37,728 nucleotides of DNA from Hyphomicrobiales bacterium (GCA_900472395.1 UCHV01000030.1:1-37728); one strand, 5' to 3'. Positions 21,573-30,304 are shown, counted from the first letter of the stretch. Notes: generated from the sequence alone by a model not told the origin. Numbers and translations are program-made.

Positions 21573-23938
21573 AGACTCCGCGCGACAGGAACAAACCCGG
21601 CCGCAACGGCGACCAATCGAACAGCAGGCGCACCGACCGGCGCGCCAATGGCGAACCGAAAGTCGCAAGTCAGGGGTCGGGCATCGTTCACGGTGCCGTT
21701 CCGCCTCGCGAAGTTCTGCTCGAATTTATCGCCGACAACCCGGACCGCGCCTCCAAACGCGATATCGCCAAGGCTTTTGGCCTGAAAGGTGAAACCCGCG
21801 TCGAGCTGAAGGATCTGTTGCGCGATCTCGAAAGCGAAGGCCTTCTCAAGAAGGACCGCAAGTCGCTGTCGCGGCCGGGTGCCCTGCCGCCGGTCACGGT
21901 TCTCGATATCACCACACGCGACAAGGATGGCGAACTGATCGGCCGTCCGGCCGAATGGCCTGAGGATGCGGGTGCTGCGCCCGCCGTGCTGATCCGTCAG
22001 GGTTCCGAAAAGCGCGGCAAGGGCAAGGTCGCGATCGCCGGTCTCAACGACCGCATTCTTGCTAAGATTTTCCCGAACAAGGATCGTTCCGGCCCCGCTT
22101 ACACGGCCCGCGTCATCAAGGTTATCGACAGGCGCCAGAACGCATCGCTGGGCGTCATCCGCATGATGGCCGAGGGCGGCGCACGGCTGATGCCGATCGA
22201 CCGTCGTGGTGAGGAAATGCAGATTTCCGCCGATGACCTCGGCAGTGCCAAAGACGGCGACCTGATCGAGGCCGATATCCTGCGCGGCAACCGTTTTGGC
22301 CTGACGCGCGCCAAGGTTCTGAACATTGTCGGCTCGGTCGCCAGCGAAAAGGCGATCTCGATGATCGCCATCTATGCGCACGGCATCCCGCACATTTTCC
22401 CGCAATCGGTCATGAACGAGGCGGAGGCTGCCAAGTCTGCCGATATGTCGAAGCGTGAGGACTGGCGCAAACTGCCGCTGGTTACCATCGACCCGGCCGA
22501 CGCCAAGGACCATGACGATGCAGTTTACGCCGAACCCGACACATCGCCGGACAATCCGGATGGCGTGATCGTGACCGTCGCGATTGCCGATGTTTCCTGG
22601 TATATCCGCACCGGTTCGGAACTCGACCGCGAAGCACTGAAACGCGGCAATTCCGTCTATTTCCCGGATCGCGTCGTGCCCATGCTGCCCGAGCGCATCT
22701 CCAACGATCTCTGCTCGCTGCGTGAAGGCGAAGACCGGCCGGCGCTTGCCGTGCGCATGACGTTTTCGAAGGAAGGCCGCAAGGCCGGCCACACGTTCCA
22801 TCGTATCATGATGAAGAGCGCTGCAAAGCTCTCCTACCAACAGGCGCAGGCGGCCATCGACGGCAGGACCGACGACAAGACCGGCCCGCTGCTCGAACCG
22901 ATCCTGAAGCCGCTCTGGCATGCCTATGAGGTGATGAAACGCGGCCGCGACCGTCGCCAGCCGCTCGAACTCGACATGCCGGAACGCAAGATCGTGCTGA
23001 AATCCGACGGCACGGTCGACAAGGTGATCATCCCGGAACGTCTCGATGCGCACAAGCTCATCGAAGAGATGATGATCCAGGCCAACGTTGCCGCCGCCGA
23101 GACGCTGGAAAAGAAAAAGCAGCCACTGGTTTATCGTGTCCATGACGCGCCGACCCTTGCCAAGCAGGAAGTGCTGCGCGAGTTCCTGGCAACGCTCTCC
23201 ATTCCCATGGCCAAGGGCGGACAGGTACGCGCCAACTCGTTCAACGGCATCCTCGCCAACGCCGCCGACACGCCACATCAGGTGATGGTCAACGAGATGG
23301 TGCTGCGCTCCCAGAGCCAGGCTATCTACAGCCCGGACAATATCGGCCACTTTGGCCTCAACCTGATGAAATATGCGCATTTCACCTCGCCGATCCGCCG
23401 TTATGCCGACCTGATCGTGCATCGTGGTCTCGTCGGCGCGCTCGGATTGGGCGAAGGCGCAATCACGGCGGCGGAAGAAGCGCAGCTGGAAGACGTTGCG
23501 GCTGAAATCTCGACCTTCGAGCGCCGCGCCATGGCTGCTGAACGCGATACCATCAATCGTCTCATCGCTCATCACCTATCCGAACGTGTCGGCCAGGAAT
23601 TCGAAGGTCGCGTTTCGGGCGTCACCAAATCCGGTCTTTTCGTGTCGCTGCCGACCTATGGCGCAGACGGTTTCGTGCCGATCTCCACGCTTGGACGTGA
23701 CTATTTCATCTATGACGAAGCGCATCAGGCGTTGATCGGCGACAAATCGCGGCTCGGTTACCAATTGGGCGACTCCGTTGACGTGAAGCTTGTCGAGGCC
23801 GTGCCGCTGGCCGGTTCGCTGCGTTTCGAAATGATCAGCGAAGGCCGCAAGATAGCCGCAGGAACGCGATCTTTCCACAAGGCCGGCCGCCAGCGTCGAA
23901 CCGCGCGCGGCAAGGCAGGCATGCACCCGAGACGATAG
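21569..23938 (+). CDS. rnr: Ribonuclease R
   Basis: 789 aa from GTG 21569, overlapping the topA stop codon by 4 nt. It is a processive 3'-5' exoribonuclease that degrades structured RNA. Order: a basic N-terminus, a winged-helix segment (~50-100), cold-shock domains, the RNB domain with the metal-binding aspartates D308, D314, D316 and D317 in DPADAKDHDDAVY, FTSPIRRYADLIVHRGL, and an S1 domain (EFEGRVSGVTKSGLFVSL). The basic tail is short compared with E. coli. The topA-rnr coupling is common in alphaproteobacteria. Confidence 0.96.
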   Translation: MKTPRDRNKPGRNGDQSNSRRTDRRANGEPKVASQGSGIVHGAVPPREVLLEFIADNPDRASKRDIAKAFGLKGETRVELKDLLRDLESEGLLKKDRKSLSRPGALPPVTVLDITTRDKDGELIGRPAEWPEDAGAAPAVLIRQGSEKRGKGKVAIAGLNDRILAKIFPNKDRSGPAYTARVIKVIDRRQNASLGVIRMMAEGGARLMPIDRRGEEMQISADDLGSAKDGDLIEADILRGNRFGLTRAKVLNIVGSVASEKAISMIAIYAHGIPHIFPQSVMNEAEAAKSADMSKREDWRKLPLVTIDPADAKDHDDAVYAEPDTSPDNPDGVIVTVAIADVSWYIRTGSELDREALKRGNSVYFPDRVVPMLPERISNDLCSLREGEDRPALAVRMTFSKEGRKAGHTFHRIMMKSAAKLSYQQAQAAIDGRTDDKTGPLLEPILKPLWHAYEVMKRGRDRRQPLELDMPERKIVLKSDGTVDKVIIPERLDAHKLIEEMMIQANVAAAETLEKKKQPLVYRVHDAPTLAKQEVLREFLATLSIPMAKGGQVRANSFNGILANAADTPHQVMVNEMVLRSQSQAIYSPDNIGHFGLNLMKYAHFTSPIRRYADLIVHRGLVGALGLGEGAITAAEEAQLEDVAAEISTFERRAMAAERDTINRLIAHHLSERVGQEFEGRVSGVTKSGLFVSLPTYGADGFVPISTLGRDYFIYDEAHQALIGDKSRLGYQLGDSVDVKLVEAVPLAGSLRFEMISEGRKIAAGTRSFHKAGRQRRTARGKAGMHPRR

Positions 23939-23947
23939 GAACGGACG

Positions 23948-24421
23948 ATGACGGCCAGGGAGGCGACCACCGAAGCGACAGGGAGCCGGAAACCGGCTCG
24001 CTACGGCGACACCGGAGAGGTTGAGCGGCCTCTTGGCCGCTCCATCATGCGCGGCCTCAGGTGCCGTTGCCCGGCCTGCGGCGAAGGCCGCCTGTTTCGC
24101 GCCTTCCTGAAGCCCGTCGATACCTGCGCCAACTGCGGCGCGGACATGCACCATCACCGTTCCGACGACCTGCCGCCCTATCTCGTCATCGTCGTCATCG
24201 GCCACGTGGCGCTCGGCGGCTTCATGATGACCGACATGGTCTGGGACATGTCGCCCTGGGCACATCTGGCCATCTGGGCGCCGCTGACGGTCATTTCCGC
24301 GCTCCTCACCATCCAGCCCATCAAGGGCGGCGTCATCGGCCTGCAATGGGCGTTGAAGATGCACGGCTTTGGCGAGGAACGCGAAGACTTCGATCCGGGT
24401 CGTGGCGGACCCGTGGAATGA
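23948..24421 (+). CDS. DUF983 family membrane protein with zinc ribbon
   Basis: 157 aa. An N-terminal zinc-ribbon-like pair of CxxC motifs (C41/C44 and C60/C63 in RCPACGEGR and DTCANCGAD) is followed by two membrane segments (~75-95 and ~105-125), the DUF983 layout. The function is not established. It starts 9 nt after rnr and overlaps the NUDIX gene start by 4 nt, so it belongs to the topA-rnr transcription unit. Confidence 0.9.
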   Translation: MTAREATTEATGSRKPARYGDTGEVERPLGRSIMRGLRCRCPACGEGRLFRAFLKPVDTCANCGADMHHHRSDDLPPYLVIVVIGHVALGGFMMTDMVWDMSPWAHLAIWAPLTVISALLTIQPIKGGVIGLQWALKMHGFGEEREDFDPGRGGPVE

Positions 24422-25107
24422 CACAGACGCCGGTGAACCTCGCACCGGCAACAACCGAGCCTTCCGCAAGGACGGCGGCCGTCCGTATTCGCCCGAAAGA
24501 TGCCGCCGCCCTCATTCTTATCGATCGTTCCGGACCGACCCCGCGCGTTTTGATGGGCCGACGCGCCATTCGCCATGTCTTCATGCCGGATGTCTATGTC
24601 TTTCCCGGCGGCAGGCGAGATCCGCAGGATCGTGCCCTTCCCTATTCCGGCGACCTGCATCCACTCGTCTTTAAAAAGCTTCTTGCCAACAGCTCCGCCC
24701 GTTTCACGCAAAGCCGCGCGCGCGCATTGGCTTTGGCGGCCCTGCGTGAAGTGAATGAAGAGACATGCGTCTCGCCTGCCGGCGGCATCCCCGATCTTTC
24801 CCGACTGCGGTATGTTGCCCGCGCCATTACACCGCCCGGCCATGTCCGCCGTTACGATACACACTTCTTTCTGGCCTTTTGCGACGAAACCGTCTTCGAC
24901 CTGACGCATTTGCGCGATACGGACGAGTTGGAGGACCTGCAATGGCTTGACATTGCAGCGATTTCCGGTGTGAAACTCGCCCGCATCACGCAAACGGTGC
25001 TGGAAGACGTGAAGAGATTGATGGAAGCGGATCGCGACCTCCCATTCGAAAATCCCGTCCCCTTCTATTCCATGCGTCACGGGCGTTTCGTCCCCAGCCG
25101 ACTGTAA
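24418..25107 (+). CDS. NUDIX hydrolase (NUDT19-like)
   Basis: 229 aa from ATG 24418, overlapping the DUF983 stop codon. The Nudix box is split: VFPGG at 62-65 and the REVNEET core at 110-116 are separated by about 45 residues, as in NUDT19-type coenzyme A or nucleoside diphosphate hydrolases rather than MutT. The R-E-x-x-E-E metal-binding core is intact. The substrate is unknown. It is followed 10 nt later by the MFS transporter gene in the same unit. Confidence 0.88.
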   Translation: MTQTPVNLAPATTEPSARTAAVRIRPKDAAALILIDRSGPTPRVLMGRRAIRHVFMPDVYVFPGGRRDPQDRALPYSGDLHPLVFKKLLANSSARFTQSRARALALAALREVNEETCVSPAGGIPDLSRLRYVARAITPPGHVRRYDTHFFLAFCDETVFDLTHLRDTDELEDLQWLDIAAISGVKLARITQTVLEDVKRLMEADRDLPFENPVPFYSMRHGRFVPSRL

Positions 25108-25117
25108 GGATTGTTGA

Positions 25118-26302
25118 ATGTCGCAGCCGACGACCGACGAGAACGGCCATGTCGAAAAGATCCATTGGCCGTCTCTCATCGCAGCAACTGCTGCCATCAG
25201 CGCGGTTGGCATCGCCATCGGTCTCGGCCTGCCCTTGCTCAGCATCATCCTCGAAAAACGTGGTATCCCGGCGACGCAGATCGGCTTGAACGCCGCCATG
25301 GCTGGCGTTGCCTCCATGCTGGCAGCACCTCTGACGACCAAGCTCGCACATGATTTCGGCGTCGCCCGCACCATGATCCTGGCGATCGTGATCGCGGCGG
25401 TGAGCGGTCTTGGCTTTTATTACGCCCAGGCTTTCTGGATGTGGTTCCCTCTGCGTTTCACCTTCCACGGTGCGACCACCATGCTGTTCATCCTCTCCGA
25501 GTTCTGGATCAACCAGGCGGCGCCTCCACGCAGGCGCGGGCTTGTGCTCGGCATTTATGCCACCATGCTGGCCGTCGGCTTCGCCCTTGGGCCTCTTCTC
25601 TTCTCCAAACTTGGCAGCGATGGCATCCTTCCCTTTGCGGTCGGCGCCGGCATCATTCTCCTGGCAATCATCCCGATTTTCATCGCACGCGGCGAAAGCC
25701 CGGTACTGGACGAAAAGCCGGAGCGCCATTTCTTCCATTATATCTTGCTTGTGCCCTCCGCGACGGCGGCGGTTTTCGCCTTTGGCGCGGTATCGGCCGG
25801 CGGACTGTCACTCTTCACAATCTACGCCCTGCGCGAAAACATGCCTGAACCGGATGCGGCCGTGCTGCTCACCATCATGGGTGTGGGCAACATGGCTTTC
25901 CAGATCCCGCTCGGCCTGATTTCCGACAAGATGCGTGACCGTCGCCCGCTGCTGTTCGGCATGGCGGTGCTCGGCGTGATTGGCGCCCTCTCCCTGCCCT
26001 TCCTCATCCACGACTGGCTGATGATGGCCGTGGTGCTGTTTTTCTGGGGCGGCTGCGTCTCCGGCCTTTATACGGTCGGCCTCGCCCATCTGGGCGCGCG
26101 GCTCAGCGGACCCGACCTTGCGGCCGCCAATGCCGCCTTCATATTCTGTTATGCGGTGGGTACGGTGGCAGGCCCACAGGGAATCGGCGCGGCCATGGAT
26201 GTGGCCGGCAATGACGGTTTTGCGTGGGCGCTGGCGGCTTTCTTCGCCTTTTACGTGCTGGTTTCGTTGAGCAGACCGCTTTTCCAGTCGAAACGGAGTT
26301 GA
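25118..26302 (+). CDS. MFS transporter
   Basis: 394 aa, about 12 predicted membrane segments in two halves with a hydrophilic loop around residue 195-205 (ARGESPVLDEKPERHFF). Typical MFS signals are the A-motif-like stretch in the first cytoplasmic loop and the DKMRDRRPLL loop between TM8 and TM9. It is related to drug/sugar-efflux type MFS proteins, but the substrate cannot be inferred. It is the last gene of the topA-rnr-DUF983-NUDIX run. The rpmG promoter overlaps its stop codon. Confidence 0.88.
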   Translation: MSQPTTDENGHVEKIHWPSLIAATAAISAVGIAIGLGLPLLSIILEKRGIPATQIGLNAAMAGVASMLAAPLTTKLAHDFGVARTMILAIVIAAVSGLGFYYAQAFWMWFPLRFTFHGATTMLFILSEFWINQAAPPRRRGLVLGIYATMLAVGFALGPLLFSKLGSDGILPFAVGAGIILLAIIPIFIARGESPVLDEKPERHFFHYILLVPSATAAVFAFGAVSAGGLSLFTIYALRENMPEPDAAVLLTIMGVGNMAFQIPLGLISDKMRDRRPLLFGMAVLGVIGALSLPFLIHDWLMMAVVLFFWGGCVSGLYTVGLAHLGARLSGPDLAAANAAFIFCYAVGTVAGPQGIGAAMDVAGNDGFAWALAAFFAFYVLVSLSRPLFQSKRS

Positions 26303-26326
26303 CTTTTGGCCCGCGATTTGTAATTT
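26299..26326 (+). promoter_or_regulatory. Sigma-70-type promoter of rpmG
   Basis: TTGACT (26299-26304) contains the stop codon of the MFS gene; after 16 nt comes TAATTT (26321-26326). The predicted leader is about 60 nt, giving rpmG its own promoter. Confidence 0.5.
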
Positions 26327-26395
26327 CGCGCCAGATTTCGCTGTGGGCTCCGACTGGCCGTCCACGGCTTACATTTTTCCAGAAGGCAGAAAACC

Positions 26396-26563
26396 ATGGC
26401 GAAAGCTACGACCATCAAGATCAAGCTGCTGTCGACGGCGGACACGGGTTTCTTCTACGTAACCAAGAAGAACAGCCGCACGTTCACCGACAAGATGAGC
26501 AAGACCAAGTACGACCCGATTGCTAAGAAGCACGTCGAGTTCAAGGAAACCAAGATCAAGTAA
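26396..26563 (+). CDS. rpmG: 50S ribosomal protein L33, cysteine-free form
   Basis: 55 aa: MAKATTIKIKLLSTADTG at the start, FFYVTKKNSRTFTDKMSKTK, then KYDPIAKKHVEFKETKIK. It is a large-subunit ribosomal protein. There are no cysteines, so this is the zinc-independent (C-minus) form usual in proteobacteria. It is preceded by its own promoter and an AGAAGG ribosome binding site, and followed by an intrinsic terminator, so it is a monocistronic gene. It is located away from rpmB, as in other Rhizobiales. Confidence 0.97.
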   Translation: MAKATTIKIKLLSTADTGFFYVTKKNSRTFTDKMSKTKYDPIAKKHVEFKETKIK

Positions 26564-26587
26564 TTGATCCTACAGGTTTCAGCTTCT

Positions 26588-26622
26588 AAGGCGCGTCAGC
26601 CATCCGGCTTCGCGCCTTTTTT
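26588..26622 (+). terminator. Intrinsic terminator of rpmG
   Basis: AAGGCGCG (26588-26595) pairs with CGCGCCTT (26611-26618), followed by TTTT (TTTTTT from 26617). The 15-nt loop contains AGCC/GGCT, extending the hairpin. It starts 25 nt after the rpmG stop codon. Confidence 0.85.
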
Positions 26623-26671
26623 GTTGCCCGGATTCTGGCGCCCCTACCCCATTGTTCGAGCTTGAAAACCG

Positions 26672-26711
26672 CGCAAAGAAAAAGCGCCGCTCCCGAGGGA
26701 GACGGCGCTTT
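26672..26711 (-). terminator. Strong intrinsic terminator on the minus strand
   Basis: AAAGCGCCG (26681-26689) pairs with CGGCGCTTT (26703-26711) and the inner CTCCC/GGGAG (26690-26694/26697-26701) continues the stem, leaving a 2-nt loop with one unpaired base. On the minus strand it ends in TTTTTCTTTG. No minus-strand protein gene leads into it, so it implies a noncoding transcript or an unidentified gene. Confidence 0.75.
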
Positions 26712-26880
26712 GATTGGGGGTCGATCAGCCTGCAATCACGGCACGAGGAACCGTTTTTGGCATGCCTGCCGATCGACCGACCCCACGACCCAGGAGATGC
26801 GGCGGACCTGAGCATCATGGGGTATCGCTGTTCCGCAAGGAACATCTTCTTGTTGATAGCAAATTCGCGCAAATTATGCG
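26672..26880 (-). ncRNA. Candidate small RNA ending at the minus-strand terminator
   Basis: Upstream of the terminator the minus strand has compact secondary structure: a hairpin TGTTCC-TTGC-GGAACA (26829-26844) and an 8-bp stem, GGTCGATC/GATCGACC, joining 26771-26778 to 26719-26726. The terminator has no protein gene to serve. The 5' end is a guess, as no clean promoter is obvious, and the class is not recognised. An alternative is a short unannotated protein gene. Confidence 0.3.
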
Positions 26881-26896
26881 GGAAAGCAACATAATC

Positions 26897-26932
26897 TTAA
26901 CAAGCGGTGCATTTTTGCACCGCTATGGTTAA
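26897..26932. promoter_or_regulatory. Palindrome with TTAAC arms and a T4 loop
   Basis: AGCGGTGCA (26903-26911), TTTT and TGCACCGCT (26916-26924) form a perfect 9-bp stem. It is flanked by TTAAC (26897-26901) and GTTAA (26928-26932), which are also complementary. ATGGTTAA at 26925-26932 is a CtrA-like half-site. No T run follows on either strand, so an operator is as likely as a terminator. Confidence 0.45.
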
Positions 26933-27292
26933 AAATGACGCGACCTATTGACCTTTCCTCTTAGTCTACCCGCCAGAGAAATCGCAAAACGCCAGCATCG
27001 GGCGTTTCGATTCAACAATTTAGCATCGCTAGGAATATAATCATTTATTAATATGAAATCATTCGAAAGTAGCGATCAAGACAACAGCCACCGGAACGCA
27101 CTGTATAATCATTGAAGCAAACCCGGACGCGACTAAGGCGCAGAGCTATACTTAGAGATAATCTTCACAACGGCGCCACATATTGGCTGAACACATTCGC
27201 GCTATCGGCCTGTGAATAACCTTGAATTTGTGTCGGAACAGCGCATTTCACCGCGCCGGCAATCATGAAGTGGCCGGAGGCGTCCCGAATCT

Positions 27293-28660
27293 CTAGGCCG
27301 CAAAGGCGACGACGCGATTGCGGCCGCCATTTTTCGCCTCGTACAGCGCCCGATCGGCCTGCTTCAACAGCTGCTCCGGGGTTTCCACGCCGGGTTCATT
27401 GCCGGCAATACCCAGCGATGCGGTAATCCTGAGATCGAGCCCCGTACTGCGGATCCGGAAAGGTTGCGTTTCGACCATGTTGCGCAGACGTTCGGCAATT
27501 ATCGCCGCTTGCGCTGCATCGGTGTCGGGCATGACGACCACGAACTCCTCGCCGCCGTATCGGCAGGCGAGATCCGCACCCCGCACCGTGGAGCGGATGC
27601 GCGAGGCGAATTCTTTCAGCACCTCATCGCCGACGTCGTGCCCGTAGCTGTCGTTGACCTGCTTGAAGCGGTCGATATCGACAAGGCAGATGGAGAGCGA
27701 ACGTCCGCGCGCAGCCGCGCGGTTAAAGAGGGTCTTCAGATGATTGTCGAGATAACGGCGGTTCTGTAGCCCTGTCAGCCCGTCGGTGACGGCAAGCTCG
27801 ATGGTTTCGCGAACGCTGGAGCGCAGACGATCGTTGTAGCGCTTCCGTTTGATCTGGGTGAGCGTGCGCGCCACCAACTCGTTCGGATCGATAGGGCGGA
27901 CGATATAATCATTCACGCCGAGATCGAGCGCGCGAACGATCAGATCTTCGTCTCCGAGATCGGTCACCAGCAACAATGGAATGAAGCGGGTGCGCTCCAG
28001 CGAGCGCAGTTGCGAGCACAGTCGCAACGGATCGTATTCGCCGGAATTGCCGTTGACGATAACGAGATCGATCGGGTTTTCGGCAGCTTCGAACAACGCC
28101 GCCTGCGGGTCTGACATGGCGATAACGTCGCCGATCGGCTTCAGAGCCTTGATGATGCGTTCCTGCGAGCTGGCGCGTCCATCGACCAGCAGGATTTGTC
28201 CCGCTTCCTCGCGGCCCTCGCCCTTCAACATGTCGTCCATGCCGATGGTGCGCGCGGTCTCCGAGCGAATACGCAATTCGTCGCTGAGCGTCTTCAGGCG
28301 CACGAGGCTTTTCACGCGCGAGATAAGCTGCAGGTCGTTGACCGGCTTGGTGAGGAAATCGTCGGCACCGGCCTTGAGGCCACGCACACGGTCGGACGGC
28401 TGATCGAGCGCGGTTACCATGACGACGGGAATGTGGGCCGTGCGCGGATTGGCCTTCAGCCGTTCGCAGACTTCGAAGCCGCTCATGCCGGGCATCATGA
28501 TGTCGAGCAGAATCAGATCGACATTGGTGTTCTCAACGATTGAGAGCGCCTTTGGGCCGTCCTCGGCAGTCAACACATCGAAATATTCTGCAAGAAGCCG
28601 CGCTTCCAGCAGCTTCACGTTGGCGGGGATGTCATCGACAACAAGAATGCGCGCCGTCAT
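27293..28660 (-). CDS. pleD: Response regulator diguanylate cyclase PleD
   Basis: 455 aa, architecture REC-REC-GGDEF. The first receiver has phosphoacceptor D53 in LILLDIMMPG. The second is degenerate: the acceptor position reads VIVNGNSG. The catalytic GGEEF is at 369-373, and the c-di-GMP inhibitory site RxxD (R360-G-A-D363) precedes it, as in Caulobacter PleD. It makes c-di-GMP at the cell pole when phosphorylated and governs the motile-to-sessile transition. It lies 18 nt downstream of divK on the same strand, the standard alphaproteobacterial operon. Confidence 0.96.
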   Translation of the reverse strand: MTARILVVDDIPANVKLLEARLLAEYFDVLTAEDGPKALSIVENTNVDLILLDIMMPGMSGFEVCERLKANPRTAHIPVVMVTALDQPSDRVRGLKAGADDFLTKPVNDLQLISRVKSLVRLKTLSDELRIRSETARTIGMDDMLKGEGREEAGQILLVDGRASSQERIIKALKPIGDVIAMSDPQAALFEAAENPIDLVIVNGNSGEYDPLRLCSQLRSLERTRFIPLLLVTDLGDEDLIVRALDLGVNDYIVRPIDPNELVARTLTQIKRKRYNDRLRSSVRETIELAVTDGLTGLQNRRYLDNHLKTLFNRAAARGRSLSICLVDIDRFKQVNDSYGHDVGDEVLKEFASRIRSTVRGADLACRYGGEEFVVVMPDTDAAQAAIIAERLRNMVETQPFRIRSTGLDLRITASLGIAGNEPGVETPEQLLKQADRALYEAKNGGRNRVVAFAA

Positions 28661-28678
28661 GGTCAGTCTTCCCGAACT

Positions 28679-29050
28679 TTAGGCGTCGCCCAAATAGGTT
28701 TTGATGGTTTCAATGAATTTAGGAACCGAGATCGGTTTCGATACATAGGCCTCACAGCCGCCTTGTCGAATCCGCTCCTCGTCGCCCTTCATGGCAAAGG
28801 CTGTGACGGCAATGACGGGAATGACATGCAGTTCGTCATCCTCCTTCAGCCACTTGGTGACTTCCAGACCGGAAACTTCGGGGAGCTGAATATCCATGAG
28901 GATCAGGTCGGGCCGATGTTTACGGGCGAGTTCGAGCGCTTCCATGCCGTTGCGCGTCTGGATCGTCGAATAGCCGGAAGCCTCGATCAAGTCGCGAAAG
29001 AGCTTCATGTTCAGCTCGTTGTCTTCGACGATCATAACCTGCTTGGCCAT
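28679..29050 (-). CDS. divK: Single-domain response regulator DivK
   Basis: 123 aa, a lone receiver domain: acidic pocket E9-D10, phosphoacceptor D53 in LILMDIQLPE, and the conserved lysine K104 in YVSKPIS. The MAKQVMIVEDNELNMKLFRD start and the ESGL-type region match DivK. In the alphaproteobacterial cell cycle it is phosphorylated by PleC/DivJ-type kinases and controls CtrA activity through DivL/CckA. It is first in the divK-pleD operon and divergent from the DUF3572 gene. Confidence 0.95.
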   Translation of the reverse strand: MAKQVMIVEDNELNMKLFRDLIEASGYSTIQTRNGMEALELARKHRPDLILMDIQLPEVSGLEVTKWLKEDDELHVIPVIAVTAFAMKGDEERIRQGGCEAYVSKPISVPKFIETIKTYLGDA

Positions 29051-29212
29051 CTATGAACGGTCCTCATTCACCACGGAAAGTTGGCCGGGAACGGCCGGTT
29101 CCGGTCTTGTAACGATGTCGCGAAGATATAAGTTCACCTCACGACCGATTCCAAAAACTCTTGTTCGTTTCAGTCTAGAGTAATTTGTTTGAATAAAAGG
29201 TAACTTGATAGC

Positions 29213-29518
29213 ATGCGAGGACCGCTCGAGCCGCGTCAGAAAGACAAAGCGGCAGCCGTCGACCCAGAAGAAACCGCCGTCACCGTGCTTGGCTGGCTGG
29301 CAAGCGAACCGGACATGATGAGCCGCTTTCTGTCGCTTTCCGGCGTACAGGCTCCGCAATTGCGCCAGGCGATCAACGATCCCGGCTTTCTGGCGGGAAT
29401 GCTGGATTTCGTGATGGCGCACGAACCTTCGCTGATGGCCTTTTGCGAGACGACAAACACCAGACCGGAAACCGTGATCGCCGCCTGGCACCATTATTCC
29501 GGCCCCGTGATGGATTGA
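29213..29518 (+). CDS. DUF3572 family protein
   Basis: 101 aa, soluble. After a basic start it matches DUF3572, with DPEETAVTVLGWLASEPD, MMSRFLSLSGVQAPQLRQA and a C-terminal SLMAFCETTNTRPE. This small alphaproteobacterial family has no known function. It is divergent from divK and lies 12 nt before the HAD-like gene, with which it is probably co-transcribed. The divK-DUF3572 neighbourhood is conserved in rhizobia as I recall it, which might suggest a cell-cycle link. Confidence 0.85.
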   Translation: MRGPLEPRQKDKAAAVDPEETAVTVLGWLASEPDMMSRFLSLSGVQAPQLRQAINDPGFLAGMLDFVMAHEPSLMAFCETTNTRPETVIAAWHHYSGPVMD

Positions 29519-29530
29519 GGTGGAAGTGTC

Positions 29531-30187
29531 ATGAGAACCGGCTCGGGTGATATCCTCGATATTTCGCATGTTCGTGTGACCGATCGGCCGCTCGTCGTCT
29601 GCGACGTCGATGACGTCGTTCTGCATTTCACCGATCCGTTTCGGAAGTTTCTTCTGGCCGAAGGGCACGAGTTCCTGCCGCGCTCCTTCAACCTGATCGG
29701 CAATATCATCGCCAGCGATACCAAGCTGGAAATCGATGCCGATGGCGTTTACCGCCTGATAGGTGCATTCTTCGAAGCGCAGGAAAACTGGCAGCTTCCG
29801 ATCGAGGAAGTCGTACAGACTCTCGAAGTGCTTTCGGCCGATGCGGACGTGGTATTCCTGACGGCCATGCCACCGCGCTATGGTGAACAGCGCCGCCGCC
29901 TGCTGGACAGGCTGGGCCTCGCCTTCCCGCTGATCGCCAGCGAAGAGCCGAAGGGACCGATCATGCGGCGGCTGAACGCCGAACGTCGGTACCCGACCAC
30001 CTTCATCGATGACATGGCCTACAATCTCCACTCGGTGCGGGAGCATATGCCGGAAAGTCTGCTCATTCACATGATGCCGGACGGCCCGTTGCACATGATG
30101 GCGCCGAAACCGCAAGCGGATATCGTTCGCGCCAGCGACTGGCGACATGCGGAAGAGCTGATCCGCGCGCACTGGCTGCCGCGCTGA
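29531..30187 (+). CDS. HAD-like hydrolase family protein
   Basis: 218 aa. HAD-type motifs are visible: motif I D25-x-D27 in VVCDVDDVVLHF, a motif II-like VVFLTAMPPRYG and motif IV FIDDMAYNLHSV. The cap region between them is short and helical. It is annotated as hypothetical in relatives as far as I recall; the substrate is unknown. GAGGTGGAAG precedes the ATG. It follows DUF3572 at 12 nt, so the two form a probable operon ending before the LexA-controlled dinB promoter. Confidence 0.7.
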   Translation: MRTGSGDILDISHVRVTDRPLVVCDVDDVVLHFTDPFRKFLLAEGHEFLPRSFNLIGNIIASDTKLEIDADGVYRLIGAFFEAQENWQLPIEEVVQTLEVLSADADVVFLTAMPPRYGEQRRRLLDRLGLAFPLIASEEPKGPIMRRLNAERRYPTTFIDDMAYNLHSVREHMPESLLIHMMPDGPLHMMAPKPQADIVRASDWRHAEELIRAHWLPR

Positions 30188-30249
30188 GCTGCGGCTCGCA
30201 CCAATCGGTGAATAGGTCTGGAAGTCGTGCATGCCTGCTTCCTTACCGC

Positions 30250-30278
30250 TTGAGAGTTGCGACCTTACGTCCTAATGT
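30250..30278 (+). promoter_or_regulatory. Sigma-70-type promoter of dinB
   Basis: TTGAGA (30250-30255), a 17-nt spacer and TAATGT (30273-30278). The predicted transcription start near 30285 falls inside the LexA operator, leaving a leader of about 20 nt. Confidence 0.65.
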
Positions 30279-30284
30279 GAATTT

Positions 30285-30299
30285 GTTCAACATTTGTTC
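30285..30299 (+). promoter_or_regulatory. LexA operator of dinB (GTTC-N7-GTTC)
   Basis: GTTC at 30285-30288 and 30296-30299 with exactly 7 nt between is the direct-repeat SOS box of alphaproteobacteria. It covers the predicted transcription start and ends 5 nt before the dinB ATG, an ideal position for repression. Confidence 0.85.
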
Positions 30300-30304
30300 C
30301 GACG

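Larger units (their letters stand above)
26564..27292. other. 729-bp region without a convincing protein gene
   Basis: It contains the rpmG terminator, a minus-strand terminator (26672-26711), the structured candidate RNA upstream of it, a long palindrome (26897-26932) and, from about 26940 to 27290, sequence richer in A/T than the flanks. Open frames here run across the terminators and show no family resemblance. A weak stem, AAACGCC/GGCGTTT, lies at 26987-27007. I see no tRNA-like fold. Confidence 0.6.

Noticed and set aside
21290..23575. 761-codon minus-strand open frame across topA and rnr
   Set aside because: Antisense shadow of two unmistakable genes with coupled start and stop codons.
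24607..24750. Insertion splitting the Nudix box as a sign of inactivation
   Set aside because: NUDT19-type Nudix enzymes normally carry a long insertion at this place and the REVNEET core is intact.
26579..26872. 97-codon minus-strand ORF downstream of rpmG
   Set aside because: It runs through a strong minus-strand terminator and the rpmG terminator, has no good ribosome binding site and resembles no family; the region is better explained as noncoding.
26987..27007. AAACGCC/GGCGTTT stem as a terminator
   Set aside because: Short stem, weak T-rich tail and no gene ending nearby in either direction.
27700..28400. Degenerate second receiver domain of PleD as a possible mutation
   Set aside because: A nonphosphorylatable second receiver is the normal state of PleD family proteins.
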